In this document: one piece after another, positions 12,617 through 22,911 of the stretch
How positions within the stretch are numbered: position 1 is the stretch's first letter
Layout: each line of letters starts with the position of its first letter
DNA from: Domibacillus mangrovi
GTDB taxonomy: Bacteria > Bacillota > Bacilli > Bacillales > Domibacillaceae
Direction: 5' to 3'
DNA: 46,337 nt
Assembly (NCBI RefSeq): GCF_001906925.1
Contig: NZ_MRWQ01000013.1
Coordinates: 1-46,337 of the forward strand
Made by a program: the position numbers and the translations under genes
The notes under the pieces: model-generated
What the model saw: only the letters and a program-made list of their open reading frames with translations
Told to the model about the DNA's origin: nothing
Databases searched by the model: none

Positions 12617-13486
12617 ATGAAATTAATGATTAAAGCACCGGCGAAAATTAATTTAACGCTCGATGTACTTCACAAAAGGCCAGATGGTTACCATGAAGTA
12701 GAAATGATTATGACGACAGTTGATCTTGCTGATCGGCTTGAGCTTGAAAGTCTTGAGAAAGATGAGATTCGAATTATTTCCCATAATCGCTTCGTTCCAG
12801 ATGATAGCCGGAACCTTGCTTATCAGGCCGCTAAAATTTTGAAACAGCGGTATAACATTAAACAAGGGATAGCTATTCAAATCGATAAGATTATTCCGGT
12901 TGCAGCGGGACTAGCTGGTGGAAGCAGTGATGCGGCAGCTGCGTTGAAAGGATTAAATGCACTGTGGGGTCTTGGACTGTCGCTTGATGAATTGGCTGAA
13001 ATTGGAGCGGAAATTGGTTCAGACGTGTCCTTTTGTGTGTATGGCGGTACGGCACTTGCAACAGGAAGGGGTGAGAAAATTAACCGATTGCCTACGCCGC
13101 CGAACTGCTGGGTCATTCTAGCTAAACCGACGATTGGTGTTTCAACAGGTGAAGTATATAAAAGCTTGAAACTAGGCCGTATGAATCGTCCGAATACAAA
13201 TGCCATGATCGAAGCCATTCGTGAAAATGATTATGATAAAATGTGTGCAAATGTCGGCAATGTTTTAGAATCAGTCACATTAAATGCACATCCGGAAGTC
13301 GCGCTTATTAAAGAGCAAATGATTCGGTTCGGTGCGGATACAGTGTTAATGAGCGGCAGCGGGCCAACAGTCTTCGGGCTAGTACGTCATGACTCACGTA
13401 TGCATCGCGTGTATAATTGTCTTCGCGGATTTTGTGATCAAGTGTACGCGGTTCGGATGTTAGGAGATGGGAATTCTGTTGATTAA
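12617..13486 (+). CDS. ispE: 4-diphosphocytidyl-2-C-methyl-D-erythritol kinase
   Basis: IspE phosphorylates CDP-methylerythritol in the MEP route to isoprenoid precursors. It is a GHMP kinase: the N-terminal [25 protein letters not shown] carries the substrate site and K10, the ATP loop [15 protein letters not shown] is at 94-108, and a C-terminal [10 protein letters not shown] closes the fold. It has 289 aa, standard for the family. AGGTGG precedes ATG 12617. An inverted PurBox pair lies between it and purR and could also act as a stem-loop at its 3' end. Confidence 0.97.
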   Translation: MKLMIKAPAKINLTLDVLHKRPDGYHEVEMIMTTVDLADRLELESLEKDEIRIISHNRFVPDDSRNLAYQAAKILKQRYNIKQGIAIQIDKIIPVAAGLAGGSSDAAAALKGLNALWGLGLSLDELAEIGAEIGSDVSFCVYGGTALATGRGEKINRLPTPPNCWVILAKPTIGVSTGEVYKSLKLGRMNRPNTNAMIEAIRENDYDKMCANVGNVLESVTLNAHPEVALIKEQMIRFGADTVLMSGSGPTVFGLVRHDSRMHRVYNCLRGFCDQVYAVRMLGDGNSVD

Positions 13487-13528
13487 AACCGTATATTAAG
13501 ATATATTATATATAAAATATTCGGTTTT
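13485..13528. promoter_or_regulatory. inverted PurBox pair upstream of purR
   Basis: AAAACCGTATATT (13485-13497, plus) and AAAACCGAATATT (13528-13516, minus) are inverted and 18 bp apart. They resemble the PurR target AWWWCCGAACWWT with two and one mismatches. This arrangement fits PurR autoregulation as in B. subtilis. The arms can also fold as an RNA hairpin with one mismatch. Confidence 0.7.
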
Positions 13529-13554
13529 ACTCCCCAGGAGGTTTAAATATAACG

Positions 13555-14400
13555 ATGAAGTTTCGTCGAAGTGAACGCATTATTTACATGACGCATTATT
13601 TACTGGAGAATCCACATCAGCTTGTTTCGTTGACGCTTTTTGCGGAACGGTTTGGATCGGCTAAGTCATCGATCAGTGAAGACTTGGCGATTATAAAAGA
13701 GACATTCGAAAAATGCGGTATTGGTACGTTGAAGACGGTGCCGGGTGCAGCGGGCGGTGTGAAGTTTTATTCAAGAGTGAATAATCAGGATGCGAAGGTA
13801 TTTATTAATGATTTATGCCGTCAATTGAAAAATCCGGATCGACTACTACCAGGCGGTTATTTATACATCATGGATTTACTTGGGCACCCAGGCATTATGA
13901 ATCAGGTAGGCAAGCTGCTTGCTTCGGCTTACGCCGATGAAAAGATTGATGCGGTTATGACGGTCGCTACAAAAGGAATTCCGATTGCACACGCGATTGC
14001 GGCTCATTTAAATGTACCGGTTGTCGTTGTACGCCGAGACAGTAAAGTAACAGAAGGGCCGACTGTGAGCATTAATTATGTATCGGGATCAACGAAGCGC
14101 ATTCAGGCAATGGTTTTGTCAAAGCGCAGTTTAAAAGAAGGATCCAAAGTGCTGCTCGTCGATGATTTTATGAAAGGCGGCGGAACGATTAATGGAATGA
14201 TCAGTCTGCTTGCTGAATTTAATGCATCTGTTGCTGGTATTGCCGTTCTTGTTGAAGCAGAGTATTCGGATCGGTTGATCAACGACTACATTTCGCTTGT
14301 GAAGCTGAAAGATGTAAATGAAAAAGAAGCAGCGATCTCTGTTGTCGAAGGAAATTACTTTTCAAAAGGTATTGAATTTTTACAGGAGGAATCAAAATGA
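13555..14400 (+). CDS. purR: purine biosynthesis repressor PurR
   Basis: PurR represses purine synthesis genes and responds to PRPP (and in recent work to ppGpp). Residues 1-72 form the winged-helix domain ([17 protein letters not shown]..., SKSSISEDL-like helix). A phosphoribosyltransferase-fold domain follows, with the PRPP loop [13 protein letters not shown] at 199-211 and [12 protein letters not shown]. It has 281 aa (B. subtilis 285). AGGAGG is about ten bases ahead of ATG 13555. It overlaps ridA by 4 bp, the conserved purR-yabJ operon. Confidence 0.97.
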   Translation: MKFRRSERIIYMTHYLLENPHQLVSLTLFAERFGSAKSSISEDLAIIKETFEKCGIGTLKTVPGAAGGVKFYSRVNNQDAKVFINDLCRQLKNPDRLLPGGYLYIMDLLGHPGIMNQVGKLLASAYADEKIDAVMTVATKGIPIAHAIAAHLNVPVVVVRRDSKVTEGPTVSINYVSGSTKRIQAMVLSKRSLKEGSKVLLVDDFMKGGGTINGMISLLAEFNASVAGIAVLVEAEYSDRLINDYISLVKLKDVNEKEAAISVVEGNYFSKGIEFLQEESK

Positions 14401-14774
14401 AAATTATTAACACAAAAAAAGCACCTGCAGCAATTGGCCCATACTCACAGGGGATTATCGTAAACAATTTGTTCTATAGTTCCGGCCAGATTCCGTTAAC
14501 AGCGGAAGGAACACTCGTAGATGGTTCAATTGAAGAACAGACACATCAAGTGTTTAAAAATTTAAAAGCGGTACTCGAGGAAGCAGGTGCTTCTCTTGAG
14601 TCTGTTGTGAAAGTAACAGTCTTTTTATCCGATATGGAAGAGTTTGGAGCGGTTAATGAAGTATATGGAGAGTATTTCTCGGCTCATAAACCGGCTCGTT
14701 CATGTGTAGAAGTTGCGCGTCTTCCAAAGGATGTAAAAGTAGAGATTGAAGTCATTGCTCTTATAGAAGCGTAA
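14397..14774 (+). CDS. ridA: 2-iminobutanoate/2-iminopropanoate deaminase (RidA/YabJ)
   Basis: RidA hydrolyses reactive enamine/imine intermediates released by PLP enzymes. The 125-aa trimeric YjgF fold is shown by [11 protein letters not shown] near residue 10, YSSGQIPL, and the C-terminal [21 protein letters not shown] whose arginine binds the substrate carboxylate. It starts on ATGA overlapping the purR stop and ends at a terminator. In B. subtilis the gene was linked to purR function by genetics; the enzymatic role is the family one. Confidence 0.95.
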   Translation: MKIINTKKAPAAIGPYSQGIIVNNLFYSSGQIPLTAEGTLVDGSIEEQTHQVFKNLKAVLEEAGASLESVVKVTVFLSDMEEFGAVNEVYGEYFSAHKPARSCVEVARLPKDVKVEIEVIALIEA

Positions 14775-14799
14775 ACCGGCCTTGTGCCGGTTTTTTTTT
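14774..14799 (+). terminator. terminator after ridA
   Basis: AACCGGC, loop CTTGT, GCCGGTT, then a nine-T run. Confidence 0.9.
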
Positions 14800-14825
14800 A
14801 TGAAAATTTTTTCAGGGGAAAAAGA

Positions 14826-14851
14826 AGGAATATTTAAATTATTATTGAATA
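14826..14851 (+). promoter_or_regulatory. spoVG sigma-H promoter
   Basis: AGGAATA (14826-14832) and TGAAT (14846-14850) separated by 13 bp fit the sigma-H pattern AGGAWWT..RGAAT. They lie 47 bp before the spoVG start in very AT-rich DNA, the kind of target AbrB binds. In B. subtilis spoVG is the classic sigma-H/AbrB gene. Confidence 0.75.
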
Positions 14852-14896
14852 ATTAGTTTATACATTTTTTAATATGGGTAGAGGTGGTGAATATGC

Positions 14897-15211
14897 GTGG
14901 AAATAACAGATGTAAGATTGCGGCGCGTACAAACGGACGGCCGAATGAGAGCAATTGCGTCCATTACATTTGATGAAGAATTCGTGATTCATGATATTCG
15001 TGTTATTGATGGGAACAATGGCTTGTTTGTTGCAATGCCAAGCAAGCGGACACCGGATGGAGAATTCCGTGACATTGCGCATCCCATTAATTCTAGTACG
15101 CGCGGGAAAATCCAAGACACAGTCCTCTCAGCGTATCATCGCATTGATGAATATAGCGAAACAGAACTTGTCGAACTTGAAGAAGCGGGAGCAGGTTCGT
15201 TACGCGTTTAG
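14897..15211 (+). CDS. spoVG: SpoVG, RNA-binding regulator
   Basis: SpoVG is a small RNA-binding (and reported DNA-binding) protein; in Bacillus it affects septation, sporulation stage V and, in relatives, virulence regulation. The first 85 residues are nearly identical to B. subtilis: [60 protein letters not shown]. The tail is longer (104 aa against 97). GTG 14897 is used, with GAGGTGGTGA upstream. It is monocistronic under a sigma-H-type promoter, with a terminator 53 bp after the stop. Confidence 0.97.
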   Translation: MEITDVRLRRVQTDGRMRAIASITFDEEFVIHDIRVIDGNNGLFVAMPSKRTPDGEFRDIAHPINSSTRGKIQDTVLSAYHRIDEYSETELVELEEAGAGSLRV

Positions 15212-15263
15212 ACATTCATCGCTTGGATGTCCCTATAGCTACCGTCAGAGTTTTATACATCAA

Positions 15264-15297
15264 GAGCCTACTTTTTGTGTAGAGCTCTTTTTTTGCT
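15264..15297 (+). terminator. terminator after spoVG
   Basis: AAGAGCCTAC pairs with GTAGAGCTCTT (one bulged A) and leads into TTTTTTT. Confidence 0.8.
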
Positions 15298-15330
15298 TTT
15301 TATGGAAGATTAAAAAGCCGTCAAACTTTC

Positions 15331-15347
15331 CTGAATGAAGTTTCACT
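15331..15347 (-). repeat. solo terminus of the structured repeat
   Basis: CTGAATGAAGTTTCACT is identical over 17 bases to the outer end of repeat copy B (30547-30563) and to the reverse complement of copy A (9477-9461). Nothing else of the repeat is present here. A 17-mer shared by three intergenic places in 46 kb is unlikely by chance. Confidence 0.65.
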
Positions 15348-15357
15348 ATATGCGTTG

Positions 15358-15389
15358 TCAATAATGTGTCAATTTCCCCCCATTATTGA
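15358..15389. promoter_or_regulatory. inverted repeat overlapping the glmU -35, possible operator
   Basis: TCAATAATG (15358-15366) and CATTATTGA (15381-15389) are perfect 9-bp arms 14 bp apart. The right arm overlaps the -35 of the glmU promoter. The regulator is unknown. Confidence 0.4.
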
Positions 15390-15414
15390 AATAAACGCTT
15401 TTTTAAGATATATT
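15386..15414 (+). promoter_or_regulatory. glmU-prs sigma-A promoter
   Basis: TTGAAA (15386-15391), a 17-bp spacer and TATATT (15409-15414), 31 bp before the glmU ATG. Confidence 0.75.
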
Positions 15415-15445
15415 CAATAGGGATAAACAGGTTAGGAGGCCTTTT

Positions 15446-16822
15446 ATGACAAATATTTACGCCGTCATTTTGGCTGCGGGACAGGGAACGCGCATGAAAT
15501 CTAAATTGTATAAAGTGCTGCATCCTGTCTGTGGAAAGCCGATGGTAGAACACGTTATTGATCAAATTTCAGGTTTACATACAGAACAGATTGTCACAAT
15601 TGTCGGCCATGGGGCGGACAAAGTAAAGGCGCAGCTTGGTGAACGTTCTGCTTATGCGCTGCAGGAAGAGCAGCTTGGGACGGCTCATGCGGTCATTCAA
15701 GCAGAGCCGATGCTGTCAGGCAAAGAAGGCTGTACACTCGTTGTCTGCGGCGATACACCGCTTATTCAAACATCAACGATGGAGGCGCTTGTTAACCATC
15801 ATGCGGAAACAGGAGCTAAAGCAACCATTTTAACAGCGATTGCAGAAAAACCAGATGGTTATGGCCGTATCATTCGTGGTACAGACAATTCTGTGAGCCG
15901 CATTGTTGAACATAAAGATGCAACAGGTGAAGAACGATCCATTAAAGAAATTAATACAGGTACGTACTGTTTTGATAACAAAGCGCTGTTTGAGGCGCTC
16001 AAAAATGTATCAAATGAAAATGTGCAAGGTGAATATTATTTGCCGGATGTTATTGAAATTTTAAAAGCGGCAGGTGAAATTGTATCTGCTTACCAAACAG
16101 ACAGCTTCAATGAAACACTTGGCGTCAATGATCGCGTCGCACTCAGTGAAGCAGAGCGGATTATGCGTTCCCGAATTAACGAGCATCATATGCGTGCCGG
16201 CGTATCAATTATTGACCCGCTTAACACATATATTGGACCAGACGTTGAAATTGGGACGGATACGGTTATTTATCCCGGTACAATTCTTTCTGGTAAGACA
16301 TCCATCGGCGGAGACTGCGTAATCGGCCCGAATACAGAAGTGAGTGACTGTGCTATTGGGGACCGTACAGTAATTCGGCAGTCTGTAACGTTTAACAGTG
16401 AAATTGGAGCAAATGTCAATATTGGTCCATTTGCTCATATACGTCCGGAATCTTTCATTCACGATGAAGTGAAGATCGGCAACTTTGTCGAAATTAAAAA
16501 GGCTGTATTTGGAAAAGGAAGCAAGGCATCACATTTAAGCTATATTGGTGATGCAGAGATTGGCAGCGATGTAAACATTGGCTGTGGATCTATTACAGTG
16601 AACTATGATGGGGAAAATAAATTTCTCACGAAAATTGAAGATGGTGTGTTCATCGGCTGCAACTCGAATCTTGTCGCTCCGGTCACGGTGAAGAAAGGTG
16701 CTTATGTGGCAGCAGGTTCGACGATCACAAACGAAGTACCGGAAGAAGCGCTTGCGATTGCACGTTCGCGTCAAGTAAATAAAGAAAACTACGTTCAAAA
16801 AATCTTTTCAAAAAACGATTAA
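15446..16822 (+). CDS. glmU: bifunctional GlmU: GlcN-1-P acetyltransferase / GlcNAc-1-P uridyltransferase
   Basis: GlmU makes UDP-GlcNAc for peptidoglycan and teichoic acids. The N-terminal pyrophosphorylase domain has [11 protein letters not shown] (9-19), K in [21 protein letters not shown] and CGDTPLI. From about residue 250 the protein is a left-handed beta helix of hexapeptide repeats carrying the acetyltransferase site ([33 protein letters not shown]). It has 458 aa. TTAGGAGG is before ATG 15446. prs follows after 19 bp, the conserved glmU-prs pair. Confidence 0.98.
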   Translation: MTNIYAVILAAGQGTRMKSKLYKVLHPVCGKPMVEHVIDQISGLHTEQIVTIVGHGADKVKAQLGERSAYALQEEQLGTAHAVIQAEPMLSGKEGCTLVVCGDTPLIQTSTMEALVNHHAETGAKATILTAIAEKPDGYGRIIRGTDNSVSRIVEHKDATGEERSIKEINTGTYCFDNKALFEALKNVSNENVQGEYYLPDVIEILKAAGEIVSAYQTDSFNETLGVNDRVALSEAERIMRSRINEHHMRAGVSIIDPLNTYIGPDVEIGTDTVIYPGTILSGKTSIGGDCVIGPNTEVSDCAIGDRTVIRQSVTFNSEIGANVNIGPFAHIRPESFIHDEVKIGNFVEIKKAVFGKGSKASHLSYIGDAEIGSDVNIGCGSITVNYDGENKFLTKIEDGVFIGCNSNLVAPVTVKKGAYVAAGSTITNEVPEEALAIARSRQVNKENYVQKIFSKND

Positions 16823-16841
16823 AATGACAGTGGAGGTCATC

Positions 16842-17801
16842 ATGAGCAACCAGTATTTAGATCCAAATTTAAAAATCTTTTCGTTGAATTCCAATCCAGG
16901 ATTAGCCCAAGAAATTGTGGACTTTATCGGTGTGGAACTCGGTAAGTGTTCAGTTACACGTTTTAGCGACGGCGAAGTTCAAATTAACATCGAAGAAAGC
17001 ATACGCGGCTGTGATGTATACATCGTGCAGTCAACTAGTGGACCGGTAAATGAACATTTAATGGAATTGCTCATTATGATTGATGCGTTGAAACGTGCTT
17101 CGGCCAAAACAATCAATGTAGTAATACCATATTATGGGTACGCTCGCCAGGATCGTAAAGCCCGTGCCCGTGAACCGATTACAGCGAAACTCGTTGCAAA
17201 TTTACTGGAAACGGCAGGAACAACTCGTTTAATTACACTGGATCTCCACGCACCGCAAATTCAAGGATTTTTTGATGTACCAATTGATCACTTACTAGGC
17301 GTGCCAATTTTAGGTGAATATTTCAAGGGAAAAGGGTTCGATAAAGAGAATCTCGTTATTGTATCTCCGGATCATGGGGGGGTAACGCGTGCCCGCAAAT
17401 TGGCAGATCGTTTAAAAGCACCAATTGCGATCATCGATAAACGTCGTCCGCGCCCGAATGTATCTGAAGTGATGAACATTGTAGGCAATGTAGATGGGAA
17501 AATTGCCATTTTAATCGACGATATTATTGATACAGCTGGTACGATAACACTTGCAGCGAAGGCAATTACTGAAAGTGGAGCAAAAGAAGTATATGCATGT
17601 TGTACGCATCCTGTTTTATCGGGTCCTGCACTGGAGCGTATAGGAAATTCCATCATTAAAGAGCTTGTCGTGACGAATTCAATTGCGCTTGCACCCGAAA
17701 AGAAGACAGATAAAGTTGTTGAATTGTCTGTTGCACCCCTTATTGGTGAAGCGATTATCCGCGTTCATGAAGAGCAATCAGTCAGTACATTATTTGATTA
17801 A
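16842..17801 (+). CDS. prs: ribose-phosphate pyrophosphokinase
   Basis: Prs makes PRPP from ribose-5-phosphate and ATP for nucleotide, His and Trp synthesis. It is class [72 protein letters not shown] and the PRPP loop DDIIDTAGT at 226-234. ATG 16824 is in frame, but GGAGG just before ATG 16842 and the family N-terminus MSNQY favour 16842 (319 aa). It shares the glmU transcript and ends at a terminator. Confidence 0.97.
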   Translation: MSNQYLDPNLKIFSLNSNPGLAQEIVDFIGVELGKCSVTRFSDGEVQINIEESIRGCDVYIVQSTSGPVNEHLMELLIMIDALKRASAKTINVVIPYYGYARQDRKARAREPITAKLVANLLETAGTTRLITLDLHAPQIQGFFDVPIDHLLGVPILGEYFKGKGFDKENLVIVSPDHGGVTRARKLADRLKAPIAIIDKRRPRPNVSEVMNIVGNVDGKIAILIDDIIDTAGTITLAAKAITESGAKEVYACCTHPVLSGPALERIGNSIIKELVVTNSIALAPEKKTDKVVELSVAPLIGEAIIRVHEEQSVSTLFD

Positions 17802-17810
17802 TAAAAATGG

Positions 17811-17846
17811 AGAATCAGTTCTTTTTAAAGAGCTGATTCTTTTTTG
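17811..17846 (+). terminator. terminator after prs
   Basis: AGAATCAG(TTCTTT) pairs with (AAAGAG)CTGATTCT with one G-U pair, followed by TTTTT. Confidence 0.85.
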
Positions 17847-17856
17847 TCTTAATTAG

Positions 17857-17882
17857 GTTTACAAAGCGTTTGTTTAGGGAAT
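17857..17882 (+). promoter_or_regulatory. ctc sigma-B promoter
   Basis: GTTTAC (17857-17862), a 14-bp spacer and GGGAAT (17877-17882) closely fit the sigma-B consensus GTTTaa..GGGtAt. ctc is the textbook sigma-B gene of B. subtilis. Confidence 0.8.
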
Positions 17883-17944
17883 ATACAATTATGTACAAAT
17901 AAAACAAAACGAGTAACTTAAAATTAGAAAGGTGACTATTCAAT

Positions 17945-18559
17945 ATGAGTAATGCATTGGAAGCTAAAAAACGTGAGGGCTTTACGAAGGCTGCATTAAC
18001 AGAAATTCGTACAAAGGGCTCATTTCCAGCTGTCATATACGGTAAAGGTGTAGAATCTGAAGCAGTATCAGTGGAAGAACCTCAATTTATTAAAGTGATC
18101 CGTGAAGTTGGACGAAATGGAATGATATCGCTAAAAGTAGATGATGAAAAATATGACGTGATTTTGCAGGAGTATCAACAAGATTCACTGAAAGGACATA
18201 TCATCCATGCCGATTTCCTTGCGATAGATAAATCATCCGAAATTACATCACAGGTGCGTGTTGACGTTGAAGGTGAAGCAATCGGTGCAAAAGAAGGCGG
18301 CATCGTTCAGCAGCCATTATTCGAATTGAATGTCACAGCCAAAGTATCGGAATTCCCTGAACATGTAACAGTCAATATTTCGGAATTAGGAATAGGTGAC
18401 TCCATTTCAGTTGGTGATATTCGCGATCAATTTGATTTCATGATCGAAAACGAGGATGACGAAACAATTGTTTCGATTCTTCCCCCACAAAGGTCGGAAG
18501 AAGATGAAGATACTGCTAATGCAGATGTTCCCGTTATTGGTGAAGAAAAAGAAAATTAA
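17945..18559 (+). CDS. ctc: general stress protein Ctc, ribosomal protein L25/TL5 family
   Basis: Ctc binds 5S rRNA in the 50S subunit under stress. The N-terminal L25 domain (about 1-95) keeps ALEAKKREGFTKAALTEIR, GSFPAVIYGKGVES and GHIIHADFLAID. The TL5-type C-terminal beta domain (about 96-185) has VEGEAIGAKEGGIVQQPLFEL, and an acidic tail ends the protein. The 204-aa length equals B. subtilis Ctc. AAAGGTGA precedes ATG 17945. It stands alone between two terminators, under a sigma-B type promoter. Confidence 0.96.
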   Translation: MSNALEAKKREGFTKAALTEIRTKGSFPAVIYGKGVESEAVSVEEPQFIKVIREVGRNGMISLKVDDEKYDVILQEYQQDSLKGHIIHADFLAIDKSSEITSQVRVDVEGEAIGAKEGGIVQQPLFELNVTAKVSEFPEHVTVNISELGIGDSISVGDIRDQFDFMIENEDDETIVSILPPQRSEEDEDTANADVPVIGEEKEN

Positions 18560-18575
18560 TATGTAAGTGTAATAT

Positions 18576-18617
18576 ACAGGCAGCCTGCGATAAAAGCAGC
18601 TCTGCCTGTTTTTTTTA
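18576..18617 (+). terminator. terminator after ctc
   Basis: ACAGGCAG and CTGCCTGT form the outer stem and CTGC/GCAG the inner stem, followed by seven or more T. Confidence 0.85.
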
Positions 18618-18668
18618 TGTTTAGTCATGTATACTGAATATAACTGTGAAAATGAGGTGCAAATAAAT

Positions 18669-19229
18669 ATGAAATTAATCGTGGGCCTTGGCAATCCAGG
18701 CACGAAATATGCAGGGACACGTCATAATATCGGCTTTGATATCATTGATGAGTTAGCTGACCAGTTTGGAGTCGAGCTCTCAGAAGCAAAATATAAAGGT
18801 GTGTATGCGATCGCAAGAAAAGGAACAGAAAAAGTCATTTTATTAAAACCATTAACATATATGAATTTATCGGGAGAATGCATTGGTGAAGTGATGCGCT
18901 ATTATGATATCGATAAAGAGGATATCATTGTTGTATATGATGATCTGGACTTGCCACAGGGAAAAATACGGCTCCGTCAAAAAGGAAGCGCTGGTGGTCA
19001 TAACGGGATCAAATCGACAATTGCACACCTAGGTACGGATCAATTTAAGCGTGTGCGTGTAGGCATCGGCCGTCCAGATGGTCCAATCAAAACCGTTGAT
19101 TATGTACTTGGCAAGTTTAGTGAAGAAGAACGAACTGTCATGGAATCGGCAGTCAAAAAAAGTGCAGCTGCCTGTGAAAGTGCAATCGACAAAACATTTA
19201 TTGATGTGATGAATGAATTCAATCAATGA
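18669..19229 (+). CDS. pth: peptidyl-tRNA hydrolase (SpoVC)
   Basis: Pth recycles tRNA from stalled peptidyl-tRNA; the B. subtilis gene is called spoVC from its temperature-sensitive sporulation mutant. The 186-aa protein has LIVGLGNPGTKYAGTRHNIGF with catalytic H19, the MNLSG motif, VVYDDLDLPQGKIRLR with the active-site Asp, and GSAGGHNGIKS. The open frame goes up to 18627, but GAGGTG before ATG 18669 sets the start. In B. subtilis fin follows; here the gap to mfd holds only a terminator. Confidence 0.97.
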   Translation: MKLIVGLGNPGTKYAGTRHNIGFDIIDELADQFGVELSEAKYKGVYAIARKGTEKVILLKPLTYMNLSGECIGEVMRYYDIDKEDIIVVYDDLDLPQGKIRLRQKGSAGGHNGIKSTIAHLGTDQFKRVRVGIGRPDGPIKTVDYVLGKFSEEERTVMESAVKKSAAACESAIDKTFIDVMNEFNQ

Positions 19230-19240
19230 TGCATTGCGTT

Positions 19241-19275
19241 AAAAAGCTTTGGGCGTATGCTCCAAAGCGTTTTTC
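19241..19275 (+). terminator. terminator between pth and mfd
   Basis: AAAAGCTTTGG pairs with CCAAAGCGTTTT (one mismatch) around a 9-nt loop, followed by TTTTT. It occupies most of the interval where B. subtilis carries fin. Confidence 0.75.
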
Positions 19276-19302
19276 TGTTTTGGAAAAAAGGGGGGTTGGG
19301 TA

Positions 19303-22300
19303 ATGAATCATTTACTTGATTTATTTTTAAAAAATGAAGAAGCGGTATCAATTGTAAATGGAATGGAAGCGGGTATGAAAGAACAGCTGGCTGCGGGGCT
19401 GTCCGGCTCACTGCGGGCTGTTTTTGCAGCCGCTGCTTATCGAAAGCTGCAAAAGCCGGTTATGATTGTTACCTATAATATGCTTCAGGCACAAAAGCTA
19501 TATGATGACTTAACACAATTCATACCAGAAGAAAATGTATACTTATATGCAGCCAATGAATTAATTGCTGCTGAAATTAGCATTGCAAGCCCTGAATTGC
19601 GTGCACAGCGTATTGAAATGCTCAATCATCTTGTACTGCGTGGTACAGGTATTTACATTGTTCCTACAGCAGGCTTGAAAAAACTCATCCCGTCAAAAGA
19701 AGTATGGAAGCGGCTTCAAAAAACGTTTACAATCGGCGAGGATATTGATCTAGAATTGCTTAAGCAAGGGCTTGTACAAATGGGCTATGAGCGTGCAGAT
19801 ATGGTCTATACACCAGGTGAGTTCAGTATTCGCGGAGGAATCGTTGATATTTATCCACTTACATCAGAGCATCCGGTCCGTATTGAGCTCTTCGATACGG
19901 AAATTGACTCGATTCGGACATTTGCACCGGATACGCAGCGCTCAATTGATAGCATGGCATCTGTTTTAATCGGACCAGCAGGGGAAATGCCAGCATCGAA
20001 AGAAGAGCTGGTGGCACTTGCCGGACGGCTAGAACAGTCACTCACAGATACAGTGAAGAAAATAGGCAGCCCAGACGTGAAAAAGCAACTGACCGTCTCT
20101 ATTGGTGCAGATATTGAAAAACTAAAAGAAGGCGTCCGTATCAATGAGCTTGGGAAATACACATCTCTTCTATACGAAGAAACGGCTGTTGTCACTTCTT
20201 ATTTGCCAGAAGGCGGCGTTGTTTTTTTTGACGAAATGAGCCGCATTCAAGAAATAAGTGAGTCACTTGAGAAAGAAGAAGCAGAGTGGTATACAGGGCT
20301 TATTGAAGAAGGAAAAGCGGTGCATGGGTTAAAGCTTGCGCATTCGCTGCAGGTAGCTATGCAATCAATAAGACAACCGTTAGTTTACTTATCGCTTTTT
20401 ATGCGCCAAACGGCAGGAGGAAAACCAGAAAATATCGTTAATTTCTCCGCACGGCCAATGCAAAACTTTCATGGTCAGATGAATGTGCTTGAAGGTGAAA
20501 TAGACCGATGGAAAAAATCCAGCACAACGGTTTTGTTTTTAGGCGAAACAGTCGAACGAGTTGAAAAAATAAAAGCTACGCTTGACGATTACGGCATGGA
20601 AGCAACAAAGTTAAAAGATCAGAATGATATCATTGAAGGGGTTATTCAAATAGGTCCTGGTGCGCTTACTTCCGGGTTTGAATTCCCGCTTTTAAAACTA
20701 GCTGTTATAACGGAACAGGAGTTATTTAATAAAAAGTCATCGAAAAGCAAGCGACGTCAGAAGCTGTCGAATGCAGAGCGGATTAAAAGCTATTCTGAAC
20801 TGAAGACGGGAGATTATGTTGTTCACGTTAATCACGGGATCGGGAAATATCTTGGTATTGAAACCCTTGAAATTAATGGCGTTCATAAAGATTATTTGAA
20901 GATTAAATACCAGGGAACTGATGAGCTATTTGTGCCGGTCGATCAAATTGAACTTGTTCAAAAATATGTTGGTTCAGAAGGCAAAGAGCCGAAGATATAT
21001 AAACTTGGTGGAAATGAATGGAAAAGAGTGAAAAAGAAAGTTGAGTCGTCTGTGCAAGATATTGCTGATGACTTATTAAAGTTATATGCGGAGAGGGAAG
21101 CGGCGAGAGGATACGCATTTTCACCGGATGGCGATATGCAACGTGAATTTGAAGCGGCTTTTCCATATGAAGAAACGGAAGATCAGCTTCGTTCTATTCA
21201 AGAAATAAAACGTGACATGGAGCGGGAGCAGCCAATGGACCGTCTTTTATGTGGAGATGTTGGATATGGCAAAACGGAAGTGGCGATCCGTGCAGCATTT
21301 AAAGCAACAGCGGATGGAAAACAAGTAGCTATTTTAGTGCCGACTACAATACTCGCCCAGCAACATTATGAAACGTTAAAAGAACGTCTTCAAGACTTTC
21401 CAGTGAAAGTGGGGCTGCTTAGCCGGTTTCGGACACGTAAACAACAGACAGAAACGTTAAAGGGATTGAAAGCAGGTACGGTAGATATTGTTATCGGTAC
21501 ACACCGTCTTTTATCGAAAGATGTGCAGTATCATGATCTTGGTTTGCTAGTAGTTGATGAAGAGCAGCGATTTGGTGTGACGCATAAAGAAAAAATTAAG
21601 CAGCTGAAAACGAATGTCGATGTCTTGACATTGACTGCTACACCTATTCCGCGGACACTTCACATGTCAATGCTCGGTGTGCGCGACTTGTCGGTCATTG
21701 AAACGCCGCCGGAAAATCGTTTTCCAGTGCAGACATATGTCGTTGAACATAACCTTGGTCTTGTGCGTGAAGCGGCAGAGCGTGAAATAGCCCGTGGTGG
21801 TCAGGTGTTTTATTTATACAATCGGGTTGAAGATATTGAGCGGCGTGCAGATGAAATTTCCACGCTCGTACCAGATGCGCGTGTTTCGTATGCGCACGGA
21901 CAGATGACGGAAAGAGAACTTGAAACGGTCATTCTTGCTTTTCTAGAAGGAGAGACAGACATTTTGGTTACGACGACGATTATTGAAACAGGTGTGGATA
22001 TACCGAACGTTAACACACTGATCGTGCAGGATGCTGACCGAATGGGGCTGTCGCAGCTGTACCAAATACGTGGACGTGTCGGCCGTTCAAACCGTGTCGC
22101 ATATTCTTATTTCACGTATAGGAAAGACAAGGTGCTGTCTGAACCAGCGGAAAAACGACTTCAAGCGATTAAAGAATTTACGGAACTCGGGTCGGGTTTT
22201 AAAATTGCGATGCGTGATTTATCGATTCGGGGTGCCGGGAACTTGCTAGGTGCTCAACAACATGGCTACATTGATTCGGTCGGATTCGATTTATATTCAC

Positions 22301-22836
22301 AAATGTTGAAAGAAGCAGTGGAACAGAAACGCGGTGGTGATACAGAAAATAAGGTGCCATCATTTGAAGTAGATGTGTCGATCGATGCGTACATTCCGGA
22401 TTCATATATTGTGGACAGCGCGCAAAAAATTGATATGTATAAGCGGTTCCGCTCAGTGGATTCATTTGATGAAATTGCAGAATTAAAAGAAGAAATGACC
22501 GATCGCTTTGGTGATTATCCGTCTGAAACAGCTGATTTGTTTAAAGTGGCTGAAATGAAAATACATGCGGCGAAGACGAAGCTTGAGTCAATGAAGCAGT
22601 CGAAAGAGACGGTCACCATTTTGATGAGCGAACAAGGAACGAAAGAAATCGATGGTACGAAAGTATTTTCTATCTGCAACAAGTTCGGCCGCATGTGTGG
22701 ACTTGGAATGGATGAGCAAAAACTGAAAATAACGATTGATGTTAAACAAGCACCAGAACAAGGCTGGTTCGATGCAGCACTCATATTAATCAGCCAACTT
22801 GAGAAAGCAAAAAAACAGCCGCAACAACATGTATAG
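19303..22836 (+). CDS. mfd: transcription-repair coupling factor Mfd
   Basis: Mfd displaces RNA polymerase stalled at lesions and recruits UvrA. It has 1177 aa, the same as B. subtilis. In order: UvrB-like N-terminal domains (about 1-350), the RNA polymerase interaction domain ([16 protein letters not shown] region, about 505-570), and the SF2 translocase with Walker A GDVGYGKT (651-658), DEEQ box (752-755), [18 protein letters not shown] and [12 protein letters not shown]. The TRCF C-terminal domain binds UvrA. The frame opens at 19249, but ATG 19303 has GGGGGGTTGGGTA before it. Confidence 0.98.
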   Translation: MNHLLDLFLKNEEAVSIVNGMEAGMKEQLAAGLSGSLRAVFAAAAYRKLQKPVMIVTYNMLQAQKLYDDLTQFIPEENVYLYAANELIAAEISIASPELRAQRIEMLNHLVLRGTGIYIVPTAGLKKLIPSKEVWKRLQKTFTIGEDIDLELLKQGLVQMGYERADMVYTPGEFSIRGGIVDIYPLTSEHPVRIELFDTEIDSIRTFAPDTQRSIDSMASVLIGPAGEMPASKEELVALAGRLEQSLTDTVKKIGSPDVKKQLTVSIGADIEKLKEGVRINELGKYTSLLYEETAVVTSYLPEGGVVFFDEMSRIQEISESLEKEEAEWYTGLIEEGKAVHGLKLAHSLQVAMQSIRQPLVYLSLFMRQTAGGKPENIVNFSARPMQNFHGQMNVLEGEIDRWKKSSTTVLFLGETVERVEKIKATLDDYGMEATKLKDQNDIIEGVIQIGPGALTSGFEFPLLKLAVITEQELFNKKSSKSKRRQKLSNAERIKSYSELKTGDYVVHVNHGIGKYLGIETLEINGVHKDYLKIKYQGTDELFVPVDQIELVQKYVGSEGKEPKIYKLGGNEWKRVKKKVESSVQDIADDLLKLYAEREAARGYAFSPDGDMQREFEAAFPYEETEDQLRSIQEIKRDMEREQPMDRLLCGDVGYGKTEVAIRAAFKATADGKQVAILVPTTILAQQHYETLKERLQDFPVKVGLLSRFRTRKQQTETLKGLKAGTVDIVIGTHRLLSKDVQYHDLGLLVVDEEQRFGVTHKEKIKQLKTNVDVLTLTATPIPRTLHMSMLGVRDLSVIETPPENRFPVQTYVVEHNLGLVREAAEREIARGGQVFYLYNRVEDIERRADEISTLVPDARVSYAHGQMTERELETVILAFLEGETDILVTTTIIETGVDIPNVNTLIVQDADRMGLSQLYQIRGRVGRSNRVAYSYFTYRKDKVLSEPAEKRLQAIKEFTELGSGFKIAMRDLSIRGAGNLLGAQQHGYIDSVGFDLYSQMLKEAVEQKRGGDTENKVPSFEVDVSIDAYIPDSYIVDSAQKIDMYKRFRSVDSFDEIAELKEEMTDRFGDYPSETADLFKVAEMKIHAAKTKLESMKQSKETVTILMSEQGTKEIDGTKVFSICNKFGRMCGLGMDEQKLKITIDVKQAPEQGWFDAALILISQLEKAKKQPQQHV

Positions 22837-22859
22837 AATGTCTCTATTGAAAGATACTA
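22830..22859 (+). promoter_or_regulatory. spoVT sigma-G-like promoter
   Basis: TGTATA (22830-22835), 17 bp, GATACTA (22853-22859): one mismatch in each half to the forespore sigma-G consensus TGAATA..CATACTA. It overlaps the mfd stop and lies 52 bp before spoVT, a known sigma-G gene. Confidence 0.65.
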
Positions 22860-22911
22860 ACACCATAGCAAAATGTTTCGATATTTTGATGGTGAAAGAG
22901 AGGCAGCTAAC

